Shown here piece by piece: positions 17,169-25,322 of a DNA stretch of 64,000 nt; positions within the stretch are counted from its first letter, which is position 1, and the number at the start of each line of letters is the position of its first letter. Position numbers and translations under genes: made by a program. The stretch lies in NCBI GenBank assembly GCA_900772845.1, contig CAAGSD010000054.1:3681-67680 (forward strand), in the 5' to 3' direction. The notes below the pieces were generated by a model, which saw only the letters and a program-made list of their open reading frames with translations, was not told the DNA's origin and searched no databases. This stretch comes from Lachnospiraceae bacterium. Lineage in GTDB: Bacteria; Bacillota; Clostridia; Lachnospirales; Lachnospiraceae.

Positions 17169-19667
17169 ATGAGTATGAAGAAGGGGAAAAAGAAGAGGCT
17201 TAGAATATTTGCCGGAGTTCTGGCAGCACTGTTAGGTATTATGGGTGGACTGGAATACAGCCAGATCAATGCCTATGCGGTGCTGGACGAATCAACGGCA
17301 GTAAAGTACAGTACATTTTCACTCACAAATACGGTGGAAAACGGTACCCTGTTCGTTGGAACTTATCTGATCCATATGACTGCCATGACGGATGAATTGT
17401 ATGAAAAGGCACAGGAGAGTGCGGAAGATTCCGGTCAGTATAACATTTACTATAAATCGGAGCTGGCAAACGGTGAATGGTTCGACATTTCTTCCGCAGA
17501 AGGACTGGCAGATATCACGGATGCGGCAGAGCCTGTGGAAACTGCGGAACTGGACGATCTCTGGGTGACGTTCTATGTGGGGGCGGACGGTATCGCACAC
17601 AGTGCGAAGAACAGTGAGTCGGTCTGCATTTTTGACCAGCCCTCCCCCTATGATCTGTATCGGCTCCCGGAGCTGGAAGCATTGCGGAACCAGTATGACA
17701 ACACTTACACTTCGGAAACAGAGGGAGCAGACAGATACTTTTATGATCAGCTGAAGGATTTCTTCGGACTGAATCTCAGAAACGCTGTGACGGATGAATG
17801 CGACAGGCAGATCAATCTCTTACAAGGAGTCTACAACGGGCTGCAACAGCAGGAAAAGAGTGAACAGGCGGAGATCCTGTATACACTGATGGGAAAGATT
17901 GACGCAAAGCGCCGGGCAGAAGTCTTCTATCAGCTGATGGAGGCGGAGGACAGCAGACTGAATCAGCTGCAGTCACTTCTGGGAGGTTCTGCTTACCATA
18001 AGGAAAATTACAATGATGAACAGTTCGTGGCGAGTGCGGATCTCTCGGATGCGGTGGGAACGGCGATGGAGAGTTGTGAATCCAGCTATATCACCCATAG
18101 CGGCAATCAAATTGCAAATGACGGAACGGTTCTCGGAGAGACAGAATATACGCTGTGTATGAGCATTTTGGAGAAAGCGGCGGGCGGAAATACCGATCTG
18201 GAAGAGGAACTGTTGAAATTGAAAAATCTGTACAGCATCAAAGATTCCATGATCAAGGATAAGGACAAGGAACTTACACTTCTGGAACAGGAGCTGATCC
18301 CTAAGGCAGAAGAAAGGCTTAAGAGTGCATTCTCCTCCGGTGCAGGACAGGAATACAATGCAGCGGTATCCCAGGGAAAGAGCAAAGAAGCATGTGACAA
18401 ACTTCTGGAACTCCAGAAGACGGAGCAGGATAAGATCTCTAATGAATACCGGTTTCTGCTTGAGGCAAAGACAGAGCGTATGGACAGTCAGGAAGCGGTG
18501 GACTATCTGTTTAGCAAGATAGAGGAAATCGGGAATTGCTATAGCAATATAAGTGATGATGCCTATGCGGAAAATGCACAGTTGGGAGTAGATGCCTGTC
18601 TGTTGGAACTTCAGCAGCTTGCTCAGGGCGTAATCGACGGTGACAGCAGTATGCGCTCCACACTTTCCGGGCTGGAGAACGATAAGGAGAATACACAGAC
18701 ACTCAGAGATGCGGCACTGGACAAGAACGATCTGGGACTTGCCAAAAAATATGATGCCATGCTGGATGCTATTGATGTGGAGATCGCAGCAGAGGAACAG
18801 CGGCTGGCTGCCCAGCTGAACAGCAGCTCCGCAGTGGATCGGGCGAAGGCTATGACCCAGCTGGGAGACAAGACGAGGACGGCCAATGCAGCCAAGATAC
18901 AGAATAATGCCAAGAAAAAGCTGGCAGAGGGTGATATGAGCGGCATTGTCGAGGCAGCGGATGCGCTGGCGGCACTGGGAGAGGAAGATGCTCTGAAAGA
19001 TCTCATGTCAAGTATCGGCACAGATGCCTCGGACGATGTCAGGAATGCATTGAGCTCCGCATTGCAGCAGGTACAGGGAAGCGGAAACAGCACGGAGAGC
19101 GGGAATGCGGCAGACGGCTTCGGACTGACCGGAGACGAACTCCTTGCCCTGCTTGAAAGTGCGTTGGGGGATTCCTTTGATAACATGAATGACAAGGATC
19201 AGGCGGCGGTGCTTGGAGCACTTGGCCTGTTTGGAGCCGAGGGCTCTTCGGAAGCGGGGACTCTGGCTGTGGACTGTATGAGGAATGGAAATAAGAACTT
19301 GTTTGTCAGATACTCCGGTTCGGGAGCAGAGAAATACATTTCCGCACAGACCATCGGCAGGGTGACAGATTTCAGATACATATACAGTGCAAGCAGAAGA
19401 GATGCGGTGCTTTCCGGCAGTGGCAAAACCTACCGCTACAGTGTGGGAAGCAGCGAGGTAAGACTTACCGACGGCACCATAGAGCAGATGTCTTCGGAGA
19501 CGGTACTACAGGGCAATGTGGCATATATTCCGGAGGAAGCTGGCAGCAAATATTTCGGCTGTAGTGTGATCTACATAGAGGGAACGGAGTATGCTGTCTG
19601 CGTTACAGAGGGCATGGAAGCCACGGTAGAGCAGCTTTTGGAAAAACTGAAAGGGGGGACGGATTAA
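17169..19667 (+). CDS. Secreted coiled-coil protein with copper-amine-oxidase-N-like C-terminal domain
   Basis: An 832-residue protein with a signal peptide (residues 1-36, ending NAYA). The centre (200-640) is mostly long charged helices with Ala-rich stretches, and it ends with a strand pattern (KYISAQTIGRVTDF, VRLTDG, NVAYIPEEAG) like the Cu_amine_oxidN1 domain that many Firmicutes use on extracellular proteins. It probably sits in the cell wall beside the TolC-like protein encoded before it. No catalytic motif is seen. Its stop overlaps the next ATG by one base. Confidence 0.55.
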   Translation: MSMKKGKKKRLRIFAGVLAALLGIMGGLEYSQINAYAVLDESTAVKYSTFSLTNTVENGTLFVGTYLIHMTAMTDELYEKAQESAEDSGQYNIYYKSELANGEWFDISSAEGLADITDAAEPVETAELDDLWVTFYVGADGIAHSAKNSESVCIFDQPSPYDLYRLPELEALRNQYDNTYTSETEGADRYFYDQLKDFFGLNLRNAVTDECDRQINLLQGVYNGLQQQEKSEQAEILYTLMGKIDAKRRAEVFYQLMEAEDSRLNQLQSLLGGSAYHKENYNDEQFVASADLSDAVGTAMESCESSYITHSGNQIANDGTVLGETEYTLCMSILEKAAGGNTDLEEELLKLKNLYSIKDSMIKDKDKELTLLEQELIPKAEERLKSAFSSGAGQEYNAAVSQGKSKEACDKLLELQKTEQDKISNEYRFLLEAKTERMDSQEAVDYLFSKIEEIGNCYSNISDDAYAENAQLGVDACLLELQQLAQGVIDGDSSMRSTLSGLENDKENTQTLRDAALDKNDLGLAKKYDAMLDAIDVEIAAEEQRLAAQLNSSSAVDRAKAMTQLGDKTRTANAAKIQNNAKKKLAEGDMSGIVEAADALAALGEEDALKDLMSSIGTDASDDVRNALSSALQQVQGSGNSTESGNAADGFGLTGDELLALLESALGDSFDNMNDKDQAAVLGALGLFGAEGSSEAGTLAVDCMRNGNKNLFVRYSGSGAEKYISAQTIGRVTDFRYIYSASRRDAVLSGSGKTYRYSVGSSEVRLTDGTIEQMSSETVLQGNVAYIPEEAGSKYFGCSVIYIEGTEYAVCVTEGMEATVEQLLEKLKGGTD

Positions 19668-20263
19668 TGGCAGATTATCCCATTATAGCGGATGTCAGTT
19701 CTTATATTGTAAAAACACTCAGGCAGAAGATGTGTCCGGAGCCGATTCCGTCACCGAACAATATAGAGATTTCTTCACCGGCAGATCAAGACGTAGACTA
19801 TATCGTCGGCCTGTATCTGTATGATATACAGGAGGAGGCACTTGTCTCACAGCCTCCCTTTATTCAGAAAGGCAGGGTACAGCTTTCCAAGCCGCCTAAA
19901 CCATATGGATTATACTATATGGTTTTTATCAACGGATCCTCCCAGATGGGACTAAAGGCTCCGGATATACAAAAGATCATCGGAAGAGTGGCACAGATTG
20001 TCAACGACAACAGTTCTGTTCTTCCAAATCAGCTGCAGTCATGGATAGACACGCAGGAACCTCCTATTGTACTGTCTCAGGCGAAGATAAGTCTGGAGGA
20101 AAAGGTGAGGGTGTGGCAGGCGATCAATAAACCCTATCAGGTCAGCCTGTTCTATAAGGCGGCACCCGTATTCTTATCCAGTGAGCTTGTAATCGACACA
20201 CCTCGTGTCGTGGATGCGAGCTTTGGACTGCATATTGCATCAGAGGAAAGGGGGAAGGAGTAA
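19667..20263 (+). CDS. DUF4255 protein, Afp16/Pvc16-like tube cap
   Basis: A 198-residue protein of the DUF4255 family: IIADVSSYIVKTLRQ at the start, DQDVDYIVGLYLYDIQE, KPPKPYGLYYMVF and the closing DTPRVVDASF. In Afp and PVC particles this protein caps the tube and sheath and ends polymerisation. It is the first recognisable particle gene and is translationally coupled to the exported protein before it. Confidence 0.85.
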   Translation: MADYPIIADVSSYIVKTLRQKMCPEPIPSPNNIEISSPADQDVDYIVGLYLYDIQEEALVSQPPFIQKGRVQLSKPPKPYGLYYMVFINGSSQMGLKAPDIQKIIGRVAQIVNDNSSVLPNQLQSWIDTQEPPIVLSQAKISLEEKVRVWQAINKPYQVSLFYKAAPVFLSSELVIDTPRVVDASFGLHIASEERGKE

Positions 20264-20266
20264 CAG

Positions 20267-21004
20267 GTGGAAAAGAACGAAATCCGTTATACACTGGATC
20301 TTCTGGTACGGCTGATCGACACGACCACGGGGATGATTGTAACGGAAAGAGATGTTCATTTTCGGAGAAATGGCAAGAAGGTGCAGCCGGTTCAGAGAGG
20401 AAACGGAAATTATGTATTCCTGAATACCGGAAGAGAAGATTGTGACCTTGATGTAGAGGTTTTCGATTTTGAAGCTGCACATACAGAGATCCGTTATGAA
20501 GAACTCGACAATTTTCTGCCCATCAAGGACGTGTTCCTGATACCGTCAGAGAACACAGCAAAAGGAGAGGCAGTACTCTCCCTGACCGGACACCTTTCAG
20601 GGCTGGAGGCAATAGAAGCTGTCAGATTGGGAAGGTCATATTGCTCAGTAAAGAGTTTCGATGCGAGAAAGCGCATCATGAATCTTTTCAAGGCAAACGG
20701 ACCGGGCATGGAGGAGACCCGCTACGGTCTGATCCATGCGGACAGTATGACATTTGAAGCGTTTGACGTGGAGAAGGTCGTAAGTCCTGTATCTCTGAAA
20801 CTAAGAGAAACGCTCCAGGAGGAATTCCGGGAAAATGCACCGATCACCCGCATTGTCCATGGCAGGACGGATGCACGGGGAAATTACCTGCTGCGGGTAA
20901 GAGATGACGGAACAAATCTGAAATATCTTGTCAGATATGTTGTTTCGGGAAAACCGCAATTTCAGGTGGTGGATTTTCATCAGCCGGAAGTACAACTAAA
21001 ATAA
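20267..21004 (+). CDS. Strand-rich CIS-associated protein of unknown function
   Basis: A 245-residue protein starting with GTG behind GGGAAGGAG. Residues 1-95 look like an Ig or carboxypeptidase-regulatory-like sandwich (TLDLLVRLIDTTTG, GNYVFLNTG) and the last 60 residues repeat that style (HGRTDARGNYLLRV). No known family recognised. It sits between cap and PAAR-like genes, so it may be a minor cap or tip component. Confidence 0.5.
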   Translation: MEKNEIRYTLDLLVRLIDTTTGMIVTERDVHFRRNGKKVQPVQRGNGNYVFLNTGREDCDLDVEVFDFEAAHTEIRYEELDNFLPIKDVFLIPSENTAKGEAVLSLTGHLSGLEAIEAVRLGRSYCSVKSFDARKRIMNLFKANGPGMEETRYGLIHADSMTFEAFDVEKVVSPVSLKLRETLQEEFRENAPITRIVHGRTDARGNYLLRVRDDGTNLKYLVRYVVSGKPQFQVVDFHQPEVQLK

Positions 21005-21014
21005 AGGAGGAGAT

Positions 21015-21398
21015 ATGGGACAGGTAGTAGTAACAGGAGGAACTGCCCAGTGTACATTCGGAACTCTGCCGGGCATGATTTCAGCCGGTGCCCAGAAAAA
21101 GGTTTTGATTGACGGAAAACCGGTGGCAACCATCATGGATTTTAATACGCAGTGTATCACGCCATTCGGGCTGTGTACAACGTTGACAAATCCGGCGGTA
21201 CAGGCGGCAACCACAGCAGCGTTGGGGGTACTCACGCCGCAGCCGTGCACGCTCGTACCTGCGGGAACATGGAAGCCTACAAAGGTTACTGTCCAGGCAG
21301 GAGGGGGTCCGGTGCTGACGAATGAATGTCAGGGAACCTGTGTATACGGAGGGTGCATTGCAGTCACCAATCCGGGGCAGAGCAAAGTAATCGTTTAA
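21015..21398 (+). CDS. DUF4280 PAAR-like protein
   Basis: A 127-residue protein of the DUF4280 family, which is related to PAAR tips. Visible are TGGTAQCTFGT at the start, the ILDGKPVATIMD-type strand and regularly spaced Cys residues (QCITPFGLC, ECQGTCVYGGC) that could hold a metal. PAAR proteins sharpen the spike of T6SS and CIS particles and can carry effectors. The start has AAAGGAGGAGAT directly before it. It lies apart from the spike gene (30665), next to the cap gene, as in several eCIS loci. Confidence 0.82.
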   Translation: MGQVVVTGGTAQCTFGTLPGMISAGAQKKVLIDGKPVATIMDFNTQCITPFGLCTTLTNPAVQAATTAALGVLTPQPCTLVPAGTWKPTKVTVQAGGGPVLTNECQGTCVYGGCIAVTNPGQSKVIV

Positions 21399-21424
21399 TT
21401 TAAATGTTGGAAAGGAGAAAATTC

Positions 21425-23128
21425 ATGGCAGAATATTTTTCACCAGGTGTGTATATAGAGGAGTATGATAATTCACCTCGAAGCATTGAAGGCGTAGGAA
21501 CCAGCACAGCAGGCTTTGTCGGTCTGGCTGAAAAAGGACCTACCGTCGGAGCACCTTCTTTAGTAACAAATTTCAAGAGCTTTATCAAGCAATTCGGAGG
21601 ATTTTTAAGCGAATTTACACACGGCGAGTACCGTTACCTTGCAAACAGCGTTGAGCAGTTCTTCATAAACGGCGGAACCAGATGCTATGTTGCCCGTGTC
21701 GTTCCCGAAGATGCGCAGATTGCATCCAACAAGAAGGGAATTCTTGCAGTGGAAGCTGCAAATGCCGGTAAGTGGGGTAACAGAATCCAGATTTCCATGA
21801 CAACTGTTGCAAAGCGCAAGCTTCAGTTGATCGCTGAGTCCGGTGAGGGTTATGTGGCAAAGTCTGTTGAGGGCTTCCGCGAGGGAGACATTGTGGAGTG
21901 TAACGGTGAGTACAACCGCATTGCATCAATCTATGATAAGACCATTACCTTTGAAAATAAATTCGAAGGTAATGTTGTGGATGATACCATCATCCCGAAG
22001 ACAGTGCTGTATCTTGTTACCTTTGATCTGAGTGTCCGCTATAATGACGAGGTGGAGAACTATACCGAGCTGAGCCTGAACACGGCTTCCAGCAACTATA
22101 TCGGTTCCAGACTTGCACTTAGCGAACTGATCAGCGCTTCAGTAGAGCCGATGACAGAGATCGGCAATCCTGTGGAAGCAATCCTCGGTGAGGGTGTACA
22201 GAACGGCTTCTTCACACTGGAGGGCGGTACCGATGGAACCATCTCCAAGGTAAATCCCGGAACCTTTATCGGACAGGACAATGGCCCCGGCAAGCGCAGT
22301 GGTATTCAGGCATTCGTAGAGAACAACGTAGTCAGCATGATGGCAGTTCCCGGAATTACCATGCCTGAGGTAACCGTTGCACTGGTAGCGCACTGCGAGA
22401 ACCTCAAGAGCAGATTTGCGGTTTTTGACATGCCGAAGGAGATGTATAAGACAACAGACCTGATCGAGTACAGAAATATCATTGATTCTTCCTACGCAGC
22501 AATGTATCATCCCTGGATTCAGGTATTCGACCGTGCTTCCTCTAAAGCAGATTTTGTGCCGCCTTCAGGAGCAGTGATGGGCGTTTACTCCAGAACGGAT
22601 ACAAACAGAGGCGTACATAAGGCACCTGCCAACGAGACAGTATTTTGTACCGGTCTTAAGGTAAATTACACAAAGGGAGAGCAGGATATTCTGAATCCCG
22701 AAGGTGTCAACCTGATCCGTGCACTTCCCGGACAGGGAATCCGTGTATGGGGAGCAAGAACGGCAAGCAGCAACAGTGCATTCCGTTACGTCAACGTAAG
22801 ACGTCTCTTCATCTATGTGGAGGAGAGCATCAAGGCAAATACCAACTGGGTTGTATTCGAGCCCAATGACGCAGCTCTGTGGCAGAGAGTACGGATGACA
22901 ATTGCATCCTTCCTCGACAGCATGTGGAGAAACGGTATGCTGGCAGGAGCTTCACCTTCCGAGGGATATTTTGTGGAGATAGGTTCTTCTACGATGTCCA
23001 AGGATGATATTATGAATGGAAGACTGATCTGCAATATTGGTATTGCACCCAGCCGCCCGGCAGAGTTTGTTGTGTTCCGTGTAACGCAGCATACAGCGGA
23101 AGCAGGCGGTGAAGGTGAAGAAAGTTAA
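21425..23128 (+). CDS. Contractile tail sheath protein
   Basis: A 567-residue phage-type sheath protein (Afp2-4 relatives). It starts AEYFSPGVYIEE, has the conserved GTSTAGFVGLAEKGP, and closes with NVRRLFIYVEESI and NIGIAPSRPAEFVVFR, the C-terminal arm that links sheath subunits. The sheath contracts to drive the tube out. The start is at 21425, after AAAGGAG; the reading from 21404 would begin inside that site. Only one sheath gene is present, while Afp and PVC have three. Arg codons are almost all AGA/CGT/CGC with one CGG that I could see, unlike neighbouring genes, which suggests high expression. Confidence 0.95.
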   Translation: MAEYFSPGVYIEEYDNSPRSIEGVGTSTAGFVGLAEKGPTVGAPSLVTNFKSFIKQFGGFLSEFTHGEYRYLANSVEQFFINGGTRCYVARVVPEDAQIASNKKGILAVEAANAGKWGNRIQISMTTVAKRKLQLIAESGEGYVAKSVEGFREGDIVECNGEYNRIASIYDKTITFENKFEGNVVDDTIIPKTVLYLVTFDLSVRYNDEVENYTELSLNTASSNYIGSRLALSELISASVEPMTEIGNPVEAILGEGVQNGFFTLEGGTDGTISKVNPGTFIGQDNGPGKRSGIQAFVENNVVSMMAVPGITMPEVTVALVAHCENLKSRFAVFDMPKEMYKTTDLIEYRNIIDSSYAAMYHPWIQVFDRASSKADFVPPSGAVMGVYSRTDTNRGVHKAPANETVFCTGLKVNYTKGEQDILNPEGVNLIRALPGQGIRVWGARTASSNSAFRYVNVRRLFIYVEESIKANTNWVVFEPNDAALWQRVRMTIASFLDSMWRNGMLAGASPSEGYFVEIGSSTMSKDDIMNGRLICNIGIAPSRPAEFVVFRVTQHTAEAGGEGEES

Positions 23129-23147
23129 GATAAAGGAGAGATAGATT

Positions 23148-23645
23148 ATGGCGAATACATACGATAACGGAAACGGACTTGCTTATCCATTGACTAAAAT
23201 GAACTTCCTGGTAACTGTGGACGGTATTGCCGGAACTGCAGCTTTCAGCGAAGTAACAGGTGTGGAAGCATCCGTCGATGTCATTGAATTCCGTCAGGGA
23301 AATGCAAACAGCCTTGCACCGGTAAAGATTCCCGGACTTGTAAAGCATGGCAATGTTACCCTGAAGATGGGCTACACTCTGGACAGTGCATTTAAGACAT
23401 GGATTCAGGAGTGTGTAAGTGAGACCAGAGGTGAGATGCCCAGAAACAATGTGCAGATCGAACTGATCGACATTAACACAGGTGCACCTCAGACGGTAAG
23501 CACACAGGTAACAGGCACGAGAGTATGGATTCTGACCAACGCATGGGTTACAAAGTACAATGCGCCGGATCTGGATGCTAAGACCAGTGATGTGGCAATC
23601 GAGAGTGTAGAGCTTGCCTATGAAGAGCTCATCATTCCCAACTAG
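23148..23645 (+). CDS. Tail tube protein
   Basis: A 165-residue tube protein of the gp19/Pvc1 family: LTKMNFLVTVDGIAGTAAF, EVTGVEASVDVIEFRQGN, and GLVKHGNVTLKMG. Hexamers stack inside the sheath to form the needle. It directly follows the sheath gene with AAAGGAGAGATAG as ribosome binding site and shares its codon preference. A very stable hairpin lies just after the stop. Confidence 0.93.
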   Translation: MANTYDNGNGLAYPLTKMNFLVTVDGIAGTAAFSEVTGVEASVDVIEFRQGNANSLAPVKIPGLVKHGNVTLKMGYTLDSAFKTWIQECVSETRGEMPRNNVQIELIDINTGAPQTVSTQVTGTRVWILTNAWVTKYNAPDLDAKTSDVAIESVELAYEELIIPN

Positions 23646-23671
23646 GATCTGAAGTAACAAACAGTAACTGG

Positions 23672-23706
23672 ACTCACGCCCCATGCTGCCTGCATGGGGC
23701 GTGAGT
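23672..23706 (+). promoter_or_regulatory. Perfect 15-bp hairpin between tube and chaperone genes
   Basis: ACTCACGCCCCATGC pairs fully with GCATGGGGCGTGAGT around a TGCCT loop. There is no T run, so it is not a standard terminator. Its place after the two most abundant structural genes suggests an mRNA 3'-end stabiliser or partial stop that keeps sheath and tube in excess over baseplate. Confidence 0.75.
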
Positions 23707-23732
23707 GAACGAAAGATGACATGGGAGGAAAT

Positions 23733-24095
23733 ATGGAAACAGTTTACGAATTTACATTGCCCAAGGGTTATATGGATTCAGCGGGAGAGCTGCATCGCAG
23801 AGGGAAAATGCGTCTGGCAACGGCAGGCGATGAGATTAGTGCAACCAGAGATCCCCGTGTACTGAGCAATCCGTCCTATCTGACGATCGTAATCCTCGGT
23901 AAGGTCGTGACGGAACTGGAGGGTGTTCAGATGGTCTCCGCCAACATTATTGAGAAGCTGTTCACCGCAGATCTTGCTTTTCTGCAGGATATGTATCAGA
24001 GAATCAATGATATTGAACCGCCGACTATGGAAGTCGTATGTCCTGACTGCGGGAAGGTATTTCAGGTGCCTTTAAATTTTACCGAGGAGGGATAA
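23733..24095 (+). CDS. Tail-assembly-chaperone-like small protein
   Basis: A 120-residue protein (METVYEFTLPKGY, then ISATRDPRVLSNPSYLTIVIL and ending with CPDCGKVFQVPL). Small proteins of this pattern follow the tube gene in many eCIS loci and resemble phage tail assembly chaperones. The single CxxC near the end may bind zinc as a dimer or with another protein. The start at 23733 is four bases after GGAGG; an ATG at 23721 has no site. The next gene begins inside its stop region. Confidence 0.65.
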   Translation: METVYEFTLPKGYMDSAGELHRRGKMRLATAGDEISATRDPRVLSNPSYLTIVILGKVVTELEGVQMVSANIIEKLFTADLAFLQDMYQRINDIEPPTMEVVCPDCGKVFQVPLNFTEEG

Positions 24096-24097
24096 AG

Positions 24098-24298
24098 CTG
24101 TATCCCAAGGAAGAGCTCTACCGGGAAATGTCGTTTATTTCGTACTATTTCCATTGGAGCAGTGAAGAAGTCCTGAACATGGATCACAACAGCAGGCGAA
24201 AGTGGTGCAGCGAAATCTCGGAGATCAATAAGAGCTTGACTCCCTCCGGAAAAAGCAGGAAAGAAAAAAGTATCCTTGACATGAAACCAGACAGATAA
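24098..24298 (+). CDS. DUF6760-like small protein, probable CTG start
   Basis: A 66-residue frame, YPKEELYREMSFISYYFHW then SSEEVLNMDHNSRRKW, which matches the small DUF6760 protein found after the tube genes in eCIS loci (YP-x-E-x-L, HW, R-R-W). No ATG, GTG or TTG stands before the conserved start; CTG at 24098 lies seven bases after GAGGAGG and is the best start. An internal ATG at 24128 would drop the conserved YPKEELY. Three bases separate it from the previous stop. Confidence 0.7.
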   Translation: MYPKEELYREMSFISYYFHWSSEEVLNMDHNSRRKWCSEISEINKSLTPSGKSRKEKSILDMKPDR

Positions 24299-24311
24299 TA
24301 AGAGGTTGCGT

Positions 24312-25289
24312 ATGGCAAAGACAGGAAATAAGGTTTATCAGAATTTTGGTCTGAATCCGGCGACAAATTTTAATTTCATATTGCGTGTGGAAGGGACTTT
24401 TGATCTTCCGTGTAAGTCCGTTCATGTATTCCAGAAGGAAAACGAATATGAATATATTCAGGAAGGCGGGCTCAATGATTATGTGCATATGAAGCGCAAG
24501 CCGATTTCAAAACCCTTCACCTTCCAGGTAGAGAGATATGTAGGAGTAGACGGACTTCTGGTGGATTATCTTGCAAACGGAACGGAGCTGGTCCTGCCGT
24601 TGGTGCTTCTGGTCAACCGGTATCACTGGAACGGCTATCCCTATCCGACGAGAACCTATGTCTTTACAGGTTGTACCGTGATCGGCAAGGAGTACGGAGA
24701 ACTGAATGCGGAGAGAAGCGGACTGTTGGTAGAGACCACGACCATCGCCTACCGGGAGATGGTGAATGTGGATGTCGGGATCGGTGCAAATGCAGGAGAG
24801 ACCTGGGAATATCAGCCAAAATCGGAAGAAGAAAAGATAGAAGCAGAAAAAAAACGTCTGACCCACTCCAAACGGTACTGGGCGTTTGACGATAAGAAGT
24901 ACTCCGGAAAAGGAGAGGGATCCGCCCGCCATCCGGAGAATGAGAAGAGAAAAGAAGAATTACTGAAGGATCGCCGCCTGTGGGATCCGGATAAGAAAAA
25001 GGTAACGGAATCCAAAAACAGTGCGAGACAGCCTGAAGATTTTCTGGAGATAGAAACAGAGGGAGAAGGACAGGAGAAAGAACGACTGTGGACGTTTGAC
25101 AATCAGACATATTCCGGAAAAGGAGAGGGATCCGCCCGCCACCCGGAGAATGAGAAGAGAAAAGAAGAACTGCTGAAGGATCGCCGCCTGTGGGATCCGG
25201 GACAGAGTAAGGGAACGACATCCAGGCGCAGCGCAAGGACAGTAGCGGATTATCTGGGGAGCAGGGAGAAAAAGGCTTCCGAAAAATAA
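24312..25289 (+). CDS. Second tail tube-family protein with C-terminal 35-residue repeats
   Basis: A 325-residue protein. Residues 1-155 are a gp19-type tube domain (NFNFILRVEGTFDLP, KPFTFQVERYVGVDG, VFTGCTVIG), likely the tube initiator of the Afp5 kind that sits on the baseplate. Residues 180-325 are absent from usual family members: four copies of a charged unit with the core R-x-W-x-(F/P)D and, about ten residues on, SAR. Copies 1 and 3 are nearly identical. The tail may dock other proteins inside or at the foot of the tube. Start at 24312 (ATG after AGAGG); TTG at 24306 is an alternative. Confidence 0.8.
   Translation: MAKTGNKVYQNFGLNPATNFNFILRVEGTFDLPCKSVHVFQKENEYEYIQEGGLNDYVHMKRKPISKPFTFQVERYVGVDGLLVDYLANGTELVLPLVLLVNRYHWNGYPYPTRTYVFTGCTVIGKEYGELNAERSGLLVETTTIAYREMVNVDVGIGANAGETWEYQPKSEEEKIEAEKKRLTHSKRYWAFDDKKYSGKGEGSARHPENEKRKEELLKDRRLWDPDKKKVTESKNSARQPEDFLEIETEGEGQEKERLWTFDNQTYSGKGEGSARHPENEKRKEELLKDRRLWDPGQSKGTTSRRSARTVADYLGSREKKASEK
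24903..24990 (+). repeat. Direct repeat unit 1 in the second tube gene
   Basis: Eighty-eight bases that recur 210 bases downstream with only a few changes; the changes I see (CAT/CAC, TTA/CTG) keep the protein the same, so selection holds the peptide. Codes for the SGKGEGSARHPEN unit and its helix. Confidence 0.9.
25113..25200 (+). repeat. Direct repeat unit 2 in the second tube gene
   Basis: Second copy of the 88-base unit, exactly 210 bases (70 codons) after the first. Confidence 0.9.
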
Positions 25290-25322
25290 AGAACTGACGG
25301 ACAAAGGAAAGGAGAGAACACG

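Noticed and set aside
23672..23706. Intrinsic terminator after the tube gene
   Set aside because: The stem is perfect but no T tract follows and the operon clearly continues; classed as a regulatory hairpin instead.
24903..25200. CRISPR or satellite array
   Set aside because: The two near-identical units lie in frame inside a tube-family gene and differ by synonymous changes only; they are protein repeats.
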